Assembly: GCF_014645895.1 (NCBI RefSeq)
Contig: NZ_BMMP01000015.1
Coordinates: 1 to 64,000, forward strand
Source: Streptomyces daqingensis
Lineage (GTDB): Bacteria; Actinomycetota; Actinomycetes; Streptomycetales; Streptomycetaceae
Reading direction: 5' to 3'
Length of the DNA stretch: 64,000 bases
Of the stretch, positions 55,542 to 63,339 are shown in pieces (within the stretch, counting starts at the first letter, position 1; the number at the start of each line of letters is the position of its first letter). The notes below the pieces were generated by a model that saw only the letters and a program-made list of their open reading frames with translations, was not told the origin of the DNA and did no database searches. The translations under genes were made by a program, and so were the position numbers.

Positions 55542-55807
55542 CGCTCACACCGGGTCCCGGCCCGGCTCAGACCGGGTCCCTCTCCACAGGGCAGCTCATG
55601 CAGCACCGTCCAGCCACAAACTTGTTCGACCCCGGGCTCGGTCCGGCTCACACCAGGTCCCGGCCCGGCTCAGACCGGGTCCCTCTCCACAGGGCAGCTC
55701 ATGCAGCACCGTCCAGCCACAAACTTGTTCGACCCCGGGCTCGGTCCGGCTCACACCGGGTCCCGGCCCGGCTCAGACCGGGTCCCTCTCCACAGGGCAG
55801 CTCATGC
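55542..55807 (-). repeat. 103-bp tandem repeat, about 2.6 copies, including the arcA 3' end
   Basis: A 103-bp unit recurs at exact 103-bp spacing (landmarks at 55578, 55681 and 55784; copies nearly identical). The rightmost copy includes the last 11 codons and stop of arcA, so two extra copies of that tail lie downstream of the gene. The 103-bp period is not a multiple of three. The remaining gap to arcB is only a GC-rich spacer and promoter. Confidence 0.85.
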
Positions 55808-57005
55808 ATCGCGGGCCGCCCCGGCCCCGGCCCAGTTCGCTGCCCGGGATCTCCAGCACCTCGATCCCCAGCTTCCGCAGGTGGGTGTTGGTGGTGACGT
55901 TGCGCTCGTAGGCCAGTACGACACCCGGTTCGACGGCGAGCACGTTGCATCCGTCGTCCCACTGCTCGCGCTCCGCCGAGTGCACGTCCTGCGTGGGCGT
56001 GAGAACGCGGATGTGGTCCAGGCCCAGAGCCGCCGCGATGGCGCGGTGCATGTGCTCCGGCGGGTGGTCCGTGACCTTCAGCTCGTTCGCGCTGCCGCCC
56101 GGCTCGATGGTGTACGAGCGCAGCATGCCCAGCCCCTCGTACTGGGTGAAGGTGTCGCCGTCGACCATGGTCATCACGGTGTCGAGGTGCATGAAGGCAC
56201 GGCGCTTGGGCATGTCGAGCGCCACGATCGTGGTGGCGGACCCGGCGGCGAACAGGCCGCGGGCGAGCATCTCCACCGCCTGCGGCGTGGTGCGCTCGCT
56301 CATGCCGATCAGCACGGCGCCCGAGCCGATGACGAGCACGTCCCCGCCCTCGATGGTCGAGGGGTAGGCGCCCTGCCCCTCGGACCAGACGTGGAAGCCG
56401 GTGTTCTCCGGGCTGGTGAAGAGCGGGTGGTGCCGGTAGATCGCCTCGAAGTGGACGGTCTCGCGCTGGCGGGCCGGCCAGCGCATGGCGTTGATGGAGA
56501 CGCCGTCGTAGACCCACGCGGAGGTGTCGCGGGTGAACAGGTGGTTGGGCAGCGGGGCGAGCAGGAACCCGTCGAGGTCGAGCACGTGGAAGCGCACCGA
56601 GGCGGGCTCCGGGTTCGCCTCCAGGAACTCCCGCTTCGTCATGCCCCCCACCAGCGCCTCGGCCAGCTCCCGCGCGGGGAGCCGGTCGAAGGCGGCGCGC
56701 AGGTGCGCGGTCGCCAGTGGTCCGTACTCGTTCTCGTGGAAGACCCGGTCCAGTACGAGGGTGCGGGCCTCGGGGATTGCCAGCGTCTCCGTCAGCAGGT
56801 CACCGAAGAGGTGGACGGCGATACCGCGGTCGCGCAGCGCGTCCGCGAGAGCGTCGTGCTCCTGGCGCGCACGGCGCACCCACAGCACGTCGTCGAAGAG
56901 GAGCTCGTCCTTGTTGGTGGGCGTGAGCCGCTTCAGCTCCAGGTCGGGGCGGTGCAGGATGACGCGGCGCAGCCGCCCGGCCTCGGAGTCGACATGGAAT
57001 CCCAT
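55773..57005 (-). CDS. arcA: Arginine deiminase
   Basis: A 410-residue guanidino-modifying enzyme converting L-arginine to citrulline and ammonia. Catalytic motifs are LFTRDTSAWVYDG (Asp), STIEGGDVLVIG (Glu), MHLDTVMTMVD (His), and the C-terminal nucleophile Cys400 in GGPRCMSCPV. The last 11 codons, with the active-site Cys, lie inside a tandem repeat. The ATG at 57005 with GGATGGAGG upstream gives the standard length. It is the first gene of the ADI pathway; arcB follows on the same strand. No arcC or arcD in the window. Confidence 0.95.
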   Translation of the reverse strand: MGFHVDSEAGRLRRVILHRPDLELKRLTPTNKDELLFDDVLWVRRARQEHDALADALRDRGIAVHLFGDLLTETLAIPEARTLVLDRVFHENEYGPLATAHLRAAFDRLPARELAEALVGGMTKREFLEANPEPASVRFHVLDLDGFLLAPLPNHLFTRDTSAWVYDGVSINAMRWPARQRETVHFEAIYRHHPLFTSPENTGFHVWSEGQGAYPSTIEGGDVLVIGSGAVLIGMSERTTPQAVEMLARGLFAAGSATTIVALDMPKRRAFMHLDTVMTMVDGDTFTQYEGLGMLRSYTIEPGGSANELKVTDHPPEHMHRAIAAALGLDHIRVLTPTQDVHSAEREQWDDGCNVLAVEPGVVLAYERNVTTNTHLRKLGIEVLEIPGSELGRGRGGPRCMSCPVERDPV

Positions 57006-57099
57006 GCCTCCATCCTTACCGAGGCGGCGGCGGAGTGCGCCGTGATTGTCGAAGATCCTCAAGGTCTCGGCGCTGACCGCGGGGTCGTGACGACGGTGA

Positions 57100-58026
57100 T
57101 CACAGGGCTGCGGCACCGCCCAGGGCCGGGTCGCGGGCCAGCCGGGCGATGACGTCCGGCCCCACCCGGCAGCAGCCCCCGACCAGCCGCGCCCCACGGG
57201 CGACCCACTCCGCGGCCCACGCCTCCGGCCTGGCCGAGTAGCCCGCCGGGCCGGTGAAGGCGCGGGTGGCCGGGTCCCAGCTCTCACCGCTGTTGGGGTA
57301 GGCGACGACCGGCTTGCCCGTCGTCGCCACGGCGGCCCCGACGGCGTCGCTCACGTCGCGGGCGGCGCAGCAGTTGACGCCCACCGCCACCACCTGCTGC
57401 TCGCCGGCCGCCACCGCGAAGGCGTCGGCCAGCGGCTGACCCGCCCGCGTGCGCGGGCCGTCGACGGTGTAGCTCAGCCACACCGGGAGGCCGAACTCCC
57501 GCGACGCTCGCAGCAGGGCCTCCGCCTCGTCCGCGTCGGGCACCGTCTCCAGGGCCAGAACGTCCGGCTCGGCCGCCGCCAGGGCGGCGATCCGCGGCCG
57601 GTGGAAGGCTGCCAGCTCGCGGACGCTCAGGCCGTAGCGGCCGCGGTACTCGCCGCCGTCCGCGAGGACCGCGCCGTACGGGCCGACGGAGGCGGCCACC
57701 CACACGGGCCGGTCAGCGGCGGCCGCCCGGGCGAGCTCCACGCTGCGGCGGAAGAGGGCCTCCGCCTCGCGCCGCCCCGCGCCCGCCCGGGCGAAGCCCT
57801 CGAAGGACGCCTGGTAGCTGCCCGTGATCAGCACCCGCGCACCGGCCCGTACGTACGCCGCGTGCGCCTCCTGGACCTGCCGGGGATCGTCGGCGAGCAC
57901 CCGCGCCGACCACAACTCGTCACGCAGGTCGCAGCCTTGGGCCTCCAGCTGGTTGGAGAGCCCGCCGTCCAGTACGAGCGGGCCGCGGGCCAGTGCGTCG
58001 CCCAGCGGGACTGCGGGGCGGCTCAC
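57100..58026 (-). CDS. mmuM: Homocysteine S-methyltransferase
   Basis: A 308-residue zinc enzyme of the MmuM/BHMT type, transferring a methyl group to homocysteine to form methionine. Zn-binding cysteines are in VGVNCCAARD and VGGCCRVGP. N-terminal VLDGGLSNQLEAQGCDL is the family opening. GTG start. It lies 1 bp downstream of the F420-type oxidoreductase gene, so the two are coupled. The methyl donor is unknown (S-methylmethionine is typical). Confidence 0.88.
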   Translation of the reverse strand: MSRPAVPLGDALARGPLVLDGGLSNQLEAQGCDLRDELWSARVLADDPRQVQEAHAAYVRAGARVLITGSYQASFEGFARAGAGRREAEALFRRSVELARAAAADRPVWVAASVGPYGAVLADGGEYRGRYGLSVRELAAFHRPRIAALAAAEPDVLALETVPDADEAEALLRASREFGLPVWLSYTVDGPRTRAGQPLADAFAVAAGEQQVVAVGVNCCAARDVSDAVGAAVATTGKPVVAYPNSGESWDPATRAFTGPAGYSARPEAWAAEWVARGARLVGGCCRVGPDVIARLARDPALGGAAAL

Positions 58027-58027
58027 C

Positions 58028-58960
58028 TCACGCCACCTGGGTCCGCACCTGTTCGGAGATCAGCTGAAGGTGGTCGAGGTCGTGCAGGTCGAGGATCTGC
58101 AGGTAGACGCGGGAGGCTCCCGCCTGCTCGTACTGCCCGATCTTGTCGACGACTTCGGCGGGGGAACCCGCCAGGCCGTGCTCCTTCAGCTCCGCGACGT
58201 CCCTCCCGATGGCCGCCGCGCGGCGGGCCACCTCGGCGTCGTCCTTCCCTACGCATGCGACCAGCGCGTTGGACAGGACGAGGCCCTCCGGGCTGCGGCC
58301 GCGCTCCTCCGCCGCCGCGCGCACCCTGCCGAACTGCGTCCGGCTGTCGGAGACGGACGCGAAGGGGATGTTGAACTCGTCGGCGAAGCGCGCGGCCAGG
58401 GCGGGCGTGCGGACCTTGCCCATGCCGCCGACGAGGATCGGCACCTTCGACTGGACGGGCTTGGGGAGGGCCGGCGAGTCGGCCAGCCGGTAGTAGGTGC
58501 CGTCGTACGCGAACTTCTCGCCGACGGGGGTGGACCACAGCCCGGTGACGATCTCCAGCTGCTCCTGGAGCCGCCCGAACTTCTCCTTCGGGAAGGGGAT
58601 GCCGTACGCGGTGTGCTCCTCCTCGAACCAGCCCGCTCCGAGGCCGAGTTCCACCCTGCCGCCGGACATCGCGTCGACCTGGGCGACCTGGACCGCGAGG
58701 GGGCCGGGCAGCCGGAAAGTAGCGGCCGTCATCAGGGTGCCCAGCCGGATGGTGCTCGTCTCACGGGCCAGCCCGGCAAGGGTGATCCAGGCGTCCGTGG
58801 GGCCGGGCAGTCCGTCCGCCCCGCCCATGGCCAGATAGTGGTCGGACCGGTAGAAGGCGTCGAAGTCCAGCTCCTCGGCGGCCCTCGCCACCTGCAGCAG
58901 CGTGTCGTAGCTCGCCCCCTGCTGGGGCTCTGTGAAGATGCGCAGCTTCATGTTCCTCAT
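58028..58960 (-). CDS. LLM-class F420-dependent oxidoreductase
   Basis: A 310-residue flavin/F420-dependent monooxygenase-like protein (bacterial luciferase family). Recognisable segments are MKLRIFTEPQQGASY, DAFYRSDHYLAMGG, RLGTLMTAATFRLPG, GGRVELGLGAGWFEEEHTAYGIPFP, and KVPILVGGMGK. Actinomycetes use F420H2 with such enzymes for redox steps in secondary metabolism. The ATG at 58960 with GGAAGG is chosen; a second ATG is three codons downstream. Adjacent to the homocysteine methyltransferase. Substrate unknown. Confidence 0.85.
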   Translation of the reverse strand: MRNMKLRIFTEPQQGASYDTLLQVARAAEELDFDAFYRSDHYLAMGGADGLPGPTDAWITLAGLARETSTIRLGTLMTAATFRLPGPLAVQVAQVDAMSGGRVELGLGAGWFEEEHTAYGIPFPKEKFGRLQEQLEIVTGLWSTPVGEKFAYDGTYYRLADSPALPKPVQSKVPILVGGMGKVRTPALAARFADEFNIPFASVSDSRTQFGRVRAAAEERGRSPEGLVLSNALVACVGKDDAEVARRAAAIGRDVAELKEHGLAGSPAEVVDKIGQYEQAGASRVYLQILDLHDLDHLQLISEQVRTQVA

Positions 58961-59067
58961 CTTGCCTTCCTGCGCGGCTTCACGCTTCTGACGCGGGCGG
59001 CGGCAGGCACCCACGTCAGAGCGGCCGCAGCACGCGCTGCGCTGAGTGCCGCTGCGGCCCGGCCGGG

Positions 59068-59535
59068 CTACGCCGCGCCGCCGTGCTCGTGCACCGCGAG
59101 ACGGCGGAGCATGGCGGTCACCCTGTCCTCCGACTCGTCCATCGCGTCGATCGCTTCGAGGACGTGCCAGTACAGCCCCTGCTGGTCCGCGGTGACGGCC
59201 ACGAGGACGAGCGCCACACCGGCCTCGACGAGCAGTCCGGCGAGATCGACCAGCACACACCTCGGGTCCTGGACATCGGTCAGCCTGGCGGCGCGGGCGG
59301 CGCCCGGGGACGGCCCGAGGTGCTCCGGCGAACGGCAGGCCCGGCCGCCCACCTCGCTCAGGGCCATCGCCTCGGGACGCACCAACTGCGGGCCGCTCTC
59401 GGCCAGATGACGTCCTACTGCCTCGACAAGCGCCTGCGCCTGCCACGCCTCGGCGAGGATCTCCCGCACCGACGAACACTCCACAAGCGCATGCCGGGTG
59501 GCCTTGATGAGATGCACGGCATCCAATGTCACCAC
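59068..59535 (-). CDS. DUF6099-family protein
   Basis: A 155-residue mostly helical soluble protein, of the Streptomyces-restricted DUF6099 type as I recall. It begins MVTLDAVHLIKATRHALVE and has a hydrophobic stretch VLVDLAGLLVEAGVALVLVAV that looks buried rather than membrane. No function is known. Start choice is uncertain: GTG at 59535 and the next GTG lie inside the ribosome-site region (GGGAGG), and TTG at 59526 is better spaced. Confidence 0.6.
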   Translation of the reverse strand: MVTLDAVHLIKATRHALVECSSVREILAEAWQAQALVEAVGRHLAESGPQLVRPEAMALSEVGGRACRSPEHLGPSPGAARAARLTDVQDPRCVLVDLAGLLVEAGVALVLVAVTADQQGLYWHVLEAIDAMDESEDRVTAMLRRLAVHEHGGAA

Positions 59536-59636
59536 CTCCCTTCACGGTTCTCGCTACGCAGAGTGACCATCAAGGGGCTGATGAACCAGGGAGTTTGTGG
59601 AAACTTTGGACATTTCGCCCTGCATGAACACGGTCC

Positions 59637-60059
59637 TCACTCCATAGAGTGACCGGTTCCGGTGGTCGGGAAACGCTTCTCGTTCCGATCGATCTTCGAA
59701 GACAGCGCTTGCAGCGCGTCGACGCCCAACACCTCGCAGAACTGCAGGAGATACGCGAACACGTCCGCCACCTCGTCCTCGACCCTGTGGGCCATGTCCG
59801 GACGGGCCATCACACGGGCCGATTCCTCGGGCGTCAACCACTGGAAGATCTCGACGAGTTCGGCCGCCTCCACGCTCAGCGCGGCAGCGAGGTTCTTCGG
59901 CGTGTGGTATTGCCCCCAGTCGCGCGCGGAGGCGAACTCGGCCAGCCTCCGCTGCAGTCGGGCGACCGTCAGGTCGCCCGACTGCGAAGCCGGAGAGGAC
60001 GGGGCGGCGGGGGCGGGCCGGCTGGTGCCCGGTGCGGGACGGCTGGAGGGTTCGCTCAC
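59637..60059 (-). CDS. MazG-type nucleotide pyrophosphohydrolase
   Basis: A 140-residue small MazG-like protein. The Pro/Ser-rich N-terminal 30 residues are disordered. The metal-binding MazG motifs are in SVEAAELVEIFQW (Glu64, Glu67) and EDEVADVFAYLL (Glu96, Asp99). Family enzymes hydrolyse (d)NTPs to monophosphates. GTG start overlapping the preceding ATPase gene by four bases (GTGA). A small hairpin TCACTC-CATA-GAGTGA covers its stop codon. Confidence 0.82.
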   Translation of the reverse strand: MSEPSSRPAPGTSRPAPAAPSSPASQSGDLTVARLQRRLAEFASARDWGQYHTPKNLAAALSVEAAELVEIFQWLTPEESARVMARPDMAHRVEDEVADVFAYLLQFCEVLGVDALQALSSKIDRNEKRFPTTGTGHSME

Positions 60060-61336
60060 GTCCCCAGGTCTACCAGGCGGACTCCGGGGGCCGCCTCCCG
60101 TACCGCCGCTCCCGCATCGCCCACCGCGCCCAGCAGACGCACATGCCCCCGCTCGCCCATCCGCACTGCCAGCGACAGCAGTTCGCGTGTCTGGCGGACG
60201 TCCAGTCCGCGGTCCAGACCGTCCGCCAGCACGGTCAGCGCCTGCCGCGCGGGCAGCACCTCCTGCGCCGGATCCATCGAGAGCACGCCGGGACCGGTGA
60301 GGAGCACCAGAGCCAGAGCCGTGTAACGCAACTCCCCGTCGCCCAGCCACTCCAGCGGCGTGCGCGGCCCGTCCGGTCCGCGGACCAGCAGGGCGCGCAG
60401 CATGCCCCTGTCCCGTCCGCCGTCCTCGACGTCCGACGCCAGATCGGCGACGGGACCCGCGCATCCGGCCCGCACCGCCGCGACGAGCAGGCCGTACCGG
60501 GTGGTGCACTCCATGCGCGTGCGGCGCAGCACCGCCGCCAGGTTGTCGCAGCCGCCCCGCAGCAGCCTGTCGGCCGCCGAGACGGGATCGCGCATGTTCT
60601 CCGGGCGGGGGTCGCAGGCGAAAGCGGCGCGGAGCGCCACAACGACCTGCTCCGCCGCGGCCAGCACGCGCTGCTCCTCCTTGCTGCCGCCCGCGACGCG
60701 CAGGGGCAGCAGGGCGGTCGCGAGCCGGTCGGCGGGCAGGCGCGCGCGGGTGACGCGGCCCGGCCCCGCGCTGTGCCACTCGGCCTGCACCGCGGAGTGC
60801 GACGGATCGCGGAGCGCCGTGGACAGCAGAGTGCGTCCGTCGGCGGCGGTCAGGCGCTCGCCGGCGATGCGCAGCGACGGTTCGGCCTGCACCGCCAGGT
60901 CGAGACGGACCGGGCCGGCGGGCCCGTCGACGGTGCAGCCGAACTTGAAGCCGCGGCGCCCCTGGGCGTCCGGCCGCGCCGTGCACGGCACGTACGATGC
61001 CGCTCCCCCGGCACACCGCCCGAAGACCTCGCCGAGCGCCTCCCCGCCGCCGAGCCGCGCCAGAGCCTCGTAGGCCTCCAGCACGCTGGACTTGCCGCTG
61101 CCGCTCGGGCCCGTCAGCAGCGTCACGGGCTCGAGCGGGACGGTGCACTCCTTCAGCGCACGGAAGGCGGACAGCCGCAGCCGGGTGACGGTGGCCGGAG
61201 ACGGACGCGCCGCGCCCTCGTCCTGGGACGGCGGGGAGTGCTCCGCGGCAGGAGCCGAGGCGGAGACGGGAGCGGGGGCGGGGGCAGGACCGGAGACGGG
61301 GGCCGGGGCGGGAACAGGGTTGCTCGTGGCGTGCAT
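60056..61336 (-). CDS. AAA/ABC-type ATPase, coupled to MazG
   Basis: A 426-residue P-loop ATPase. A Pro/Ala-rich low-complexity N-terminus (1-45) precedes LRLSAFRALKECTVPLEPV and Walker A GPSGSGKS at 76-83. A signature-like LGDGELRYTALALVLL lies near 315-330 as in SMC/RecF-type ATPases. There is no clear Walker B Asp-Glu (SMDPAQE is the nearest) and no coiled coil. It belongs to a Streptomyces AAA family and overlaps the MazG gene by four bases. Together they may form a nucleotide-acting two-gene unit; function unproven. Confidence 0.7.
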   Translation of the reverse strand: MHATSNPVPAPAPVSGPAPAPAPVSASAPAAEHSPPSQDEGAARPSPATVTRLRLSAFRALKECTVPLEPVTLLTGPSGSGKSSVLEAYEALARLGGGEALGEVFGRCAGGAASYVPCTARPDAQGRRGFKFGCTVDGPAGPVRLDLAVQAEPSLRIAGERLTAADGRTLLSTALRDPSHSAVQAEWHSAGPGRVTRARLPADRLATALLPLRVAGGSKEEQRVLAAAEQVVVALRAAFACDPRPENMRDPVSAADRLLRGGCDNLAAVLRRTRMECTTRYGLLVAAVRAGCAGPVADLASDVEDGGRDRGMLRALLVRGPDGPRTPLEWLGDGELRYTALALVLLTGPGVLSMDPAQEVLPARQALTVLADGLDRGLDVRQTRELLSLAVRMGERGHVRLLGAVGDAGAAVREAAPGVRLVDLGT

Positions 61337-61591
61337 GAACGGACGCTATGCAACCTCCGGGCCGCTGAACCGTTCCGTCTCTCCGCGGGCCCACCGAACG
61401 AGCGACAGGCCCCGGCACACCAGGGACCTTCAGCCCGGTCCCGGCGGCCCTCGCCCGCCGACCCGGCTGGCCGCCCTCGGTACCGGTGAACTCCCCCGCC
61501 CGCTCGGCGCTTCGCGGAGCCGCCCGGAGGGATCGGTGCCACGCTCGGGCTGCCCGACGGAGTCTTGCGCCACTGATCGCGGGAGGTAGGC

Positions 61592-62845
61592 GTGCCGGTG
61601 GACGGGAACGAGCAGGCCCACGACGGCGAGGTCCCCGTGGATCTGTCCGAGGGGTTCGGCGAACGGCTGCTGGGTCAGCTGCTCGACCGCGCGCACGAGA
61701 TGCCCCCTCAGCTCATCGCCCCGCTCGTGGCGGAGGAGATCCACAGGATCGGGGGACGCGACGTCTCCATCCATCTGCAGTGCTACGAGCAGCTCCATCT
61801 GATGCCGCTGCGGGGAGCGGGCCTCGTGGCGGGCGAACCGCTCGCGATGGACGACTCCACGGCCGGCTCCGCCTTCCTCCGGCGGAGGAGTCTGGAGGAG
61901 CCGCACGGGGACGGCGTGCGCATGTACCTGCCCCTGCTGGACGGCAGCGACGAGGTCGGCATCCTCACCGTCACCCTCGATTCGGTCGGCGAGCACGACA
62001 GGCGCCTGCTGGGCCGGCTCGCGGGGCTCGTAGCCGACATGATCGTCACGAAGAACAACTACACGGACGTCTTCTTCCAGACGCGCAGGTGCAAGCCGAT
62101 GCAGCTCGCGGCCGAGATCCAGTGGGCCCTGCTCCCGCCGCTGTCGATGCAGACTCCTCAGGTGGCGCTCGCGGGCGTCCTGGAGCCGGCCTACCAAGTG
62201 GCCGGGGACAGCCTGGACTACGCGCTCAACGACGAGACGCTGCACCTGGCCATCATCGACGCCATGGGGCACGGCCTGAACGCCGCGACGCTGGCGAGCG
62301 TCGCGGTGGGCGCCTACCGCCACGCCCGCAGGGGCGACGTCGGCCTGGACGAGCTGTACGCGTTCATGGACGAGGCCATCGTGGCGCAGTTCGGCCCCGA
62401 CCAGTTCGTCACGGCCCAGATGATGCGGCTCGACGTGGGGACGGGCCACCTCCAGTGGTGCAACGCGGGGCATCCGCCGGCGTTCCTGATCCGCGGGCAC
62501 CGGGTCGTCGGGACGCTGGAGAGCCCCACGACGCTTCCGGTGGGTTTCGGCGGCGGCACGCCGCAGGTCGCCTCGACGCAGCTTCACCCCGGGGACCTCG
62601 TGCTCTTCTACACCGACGGGCTCGTCGAGGAGCACGAGAGCGGCGGAGAGCTGTTCGGGGAGGAACGCCTCGTCGACATCGTCGAGCGGATCCTGCCGCT
62701 CGGGCAGGGCGTGCACGCGATGGTGCGCGACCTGTCCTACACGCTGATGCAGGAGCGGGGCGGCGCCACGAGCGACGACGCGACGCTCTTCCTCGTCGAG
62801 TGGCGTGGAGGCGATGTCTCCGTCCTGGCGACGCCGGATCTCTGA
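61592..62845 (+). CDS. PP2C/SpoIIE-type serine phosphatase with N-terminal sensor
   Basis: A 417-residue protein: N-terminal sensor-like region (about 60-165, GAF-like) and a C-terminal SpoIIE phosphatase domain (about 195-405). Metal-site motifs are VAGDSLDYAL, AIIDAMGHGLNAA, and ATSDDATLFLVEW; the first has SLD where most SpoIIE domains have WYD, but the acidic residues remain. It probably regulates an anti-sigma or anti-anti-sigma pathway. GTG start with GGGAGGT. No partner kinase (HATPase) is adjacent. Confidence 0.85.
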   Translation: MPVDGNEQAHDGEVPVDLSEGFGERLLGQLLDRAHEMPPQLIAPLVAEEIHRIGGRDVSIHLQCYEQLHLMPLRGAGLVAGEPLAMDDSTAGSAFLRRRSLEEPHGDGVRMYLPLLDGSDEVGILTVTLDSVGEHDRRLLGRLAGLVADMIVTKNNYTDVFFQTRRCKPMQLAAEIQWALLPPLSMQTPQVALAGVLEPAYQVAGDSLDYALNDETLHLAIIDAMGHGLNAATLASVAVGAYRHARRGDVGLDELYAFMDEAIVAQFGPDQFVTAQMMRLDVGTGHLQWCNAGHPPAFLIRGHRVVGTLESPTTLPVGFGGGTPQVASTQLHPGDLVLFYTDGLVEEHESGGELFGEERLVDIVERILPLGQGVHAMVRDLSYTLMQERGGATSDDATLFLVEWRGGDVSVLATPDL

Positions 62846-63339
62846 CGCAGGGCTCGGCCCGGGTTCGGCTCCGGGGCCCGGGGCTCCGGCGCTTGGCGCG
62901 AACGTGATGGCGGCGGCGGGGTGCGTGGCCGCGCGGCGGCCGCAGCAGGAGTTGCGTTCGCTAACCGACTCACCGTCAGAAGCCGTGCGACGGCACCGCG
63001 GCAGGAGCGGGGAGGCCGTCCCGAACCGGGACGCGGCTGGCAGCCGCGGTGCCCGCCCCCGGCTTCGCGAACGGGGCGCCCCGCACTTGCGGAAGCGCAT
63101 ACATCCGGGCAGCCGATAACTCCCGCAATTTTGACGGAAAGGCCTGAGGAAATGTCACCGGAGAGGCGATCCGAAAGTGGCGGGAATTGCTACTGGCGCG
63201 GCACCGCGATCATGATTTCCGGAGCCTGCGTTTATCGAACTGTGACCAAAAATCTGCTAGTTGACATGTACTCATCTGGTCCTTCACCTGCTAATTCTTA
63301 GATGTTCACATCCCCCACACCTTCGGAGAAGACAACTTC
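62846..63339. other. Intergenic region, lower GC near its end
   Basis: No gene is supported in these 494 bases. From about 63110 the GC content falls markedly, and a TTGACA occurs at 63261-63266 upstream of the GDSL gene, though a well-spaced -10 is not obvious (TAATTC at 63292 is 25 bp away). GGAGAAG at 63325-63331 serves as the ribosome site. Confidence 0.6.

Noticed and set aside
55542-55807. CRISPR-like array
   Set aside because: The period of 103 bp with nearly identical whole units has no separate spacers, and one unit is a gene end. It is a tandem duplication.
59585-59610. DnaA-box-like TTTCCACAA and small hairpin
   Set aside because: A single 7-of-9 match in an otherwise ordinary gap, far from an origin-like cluster; chance.
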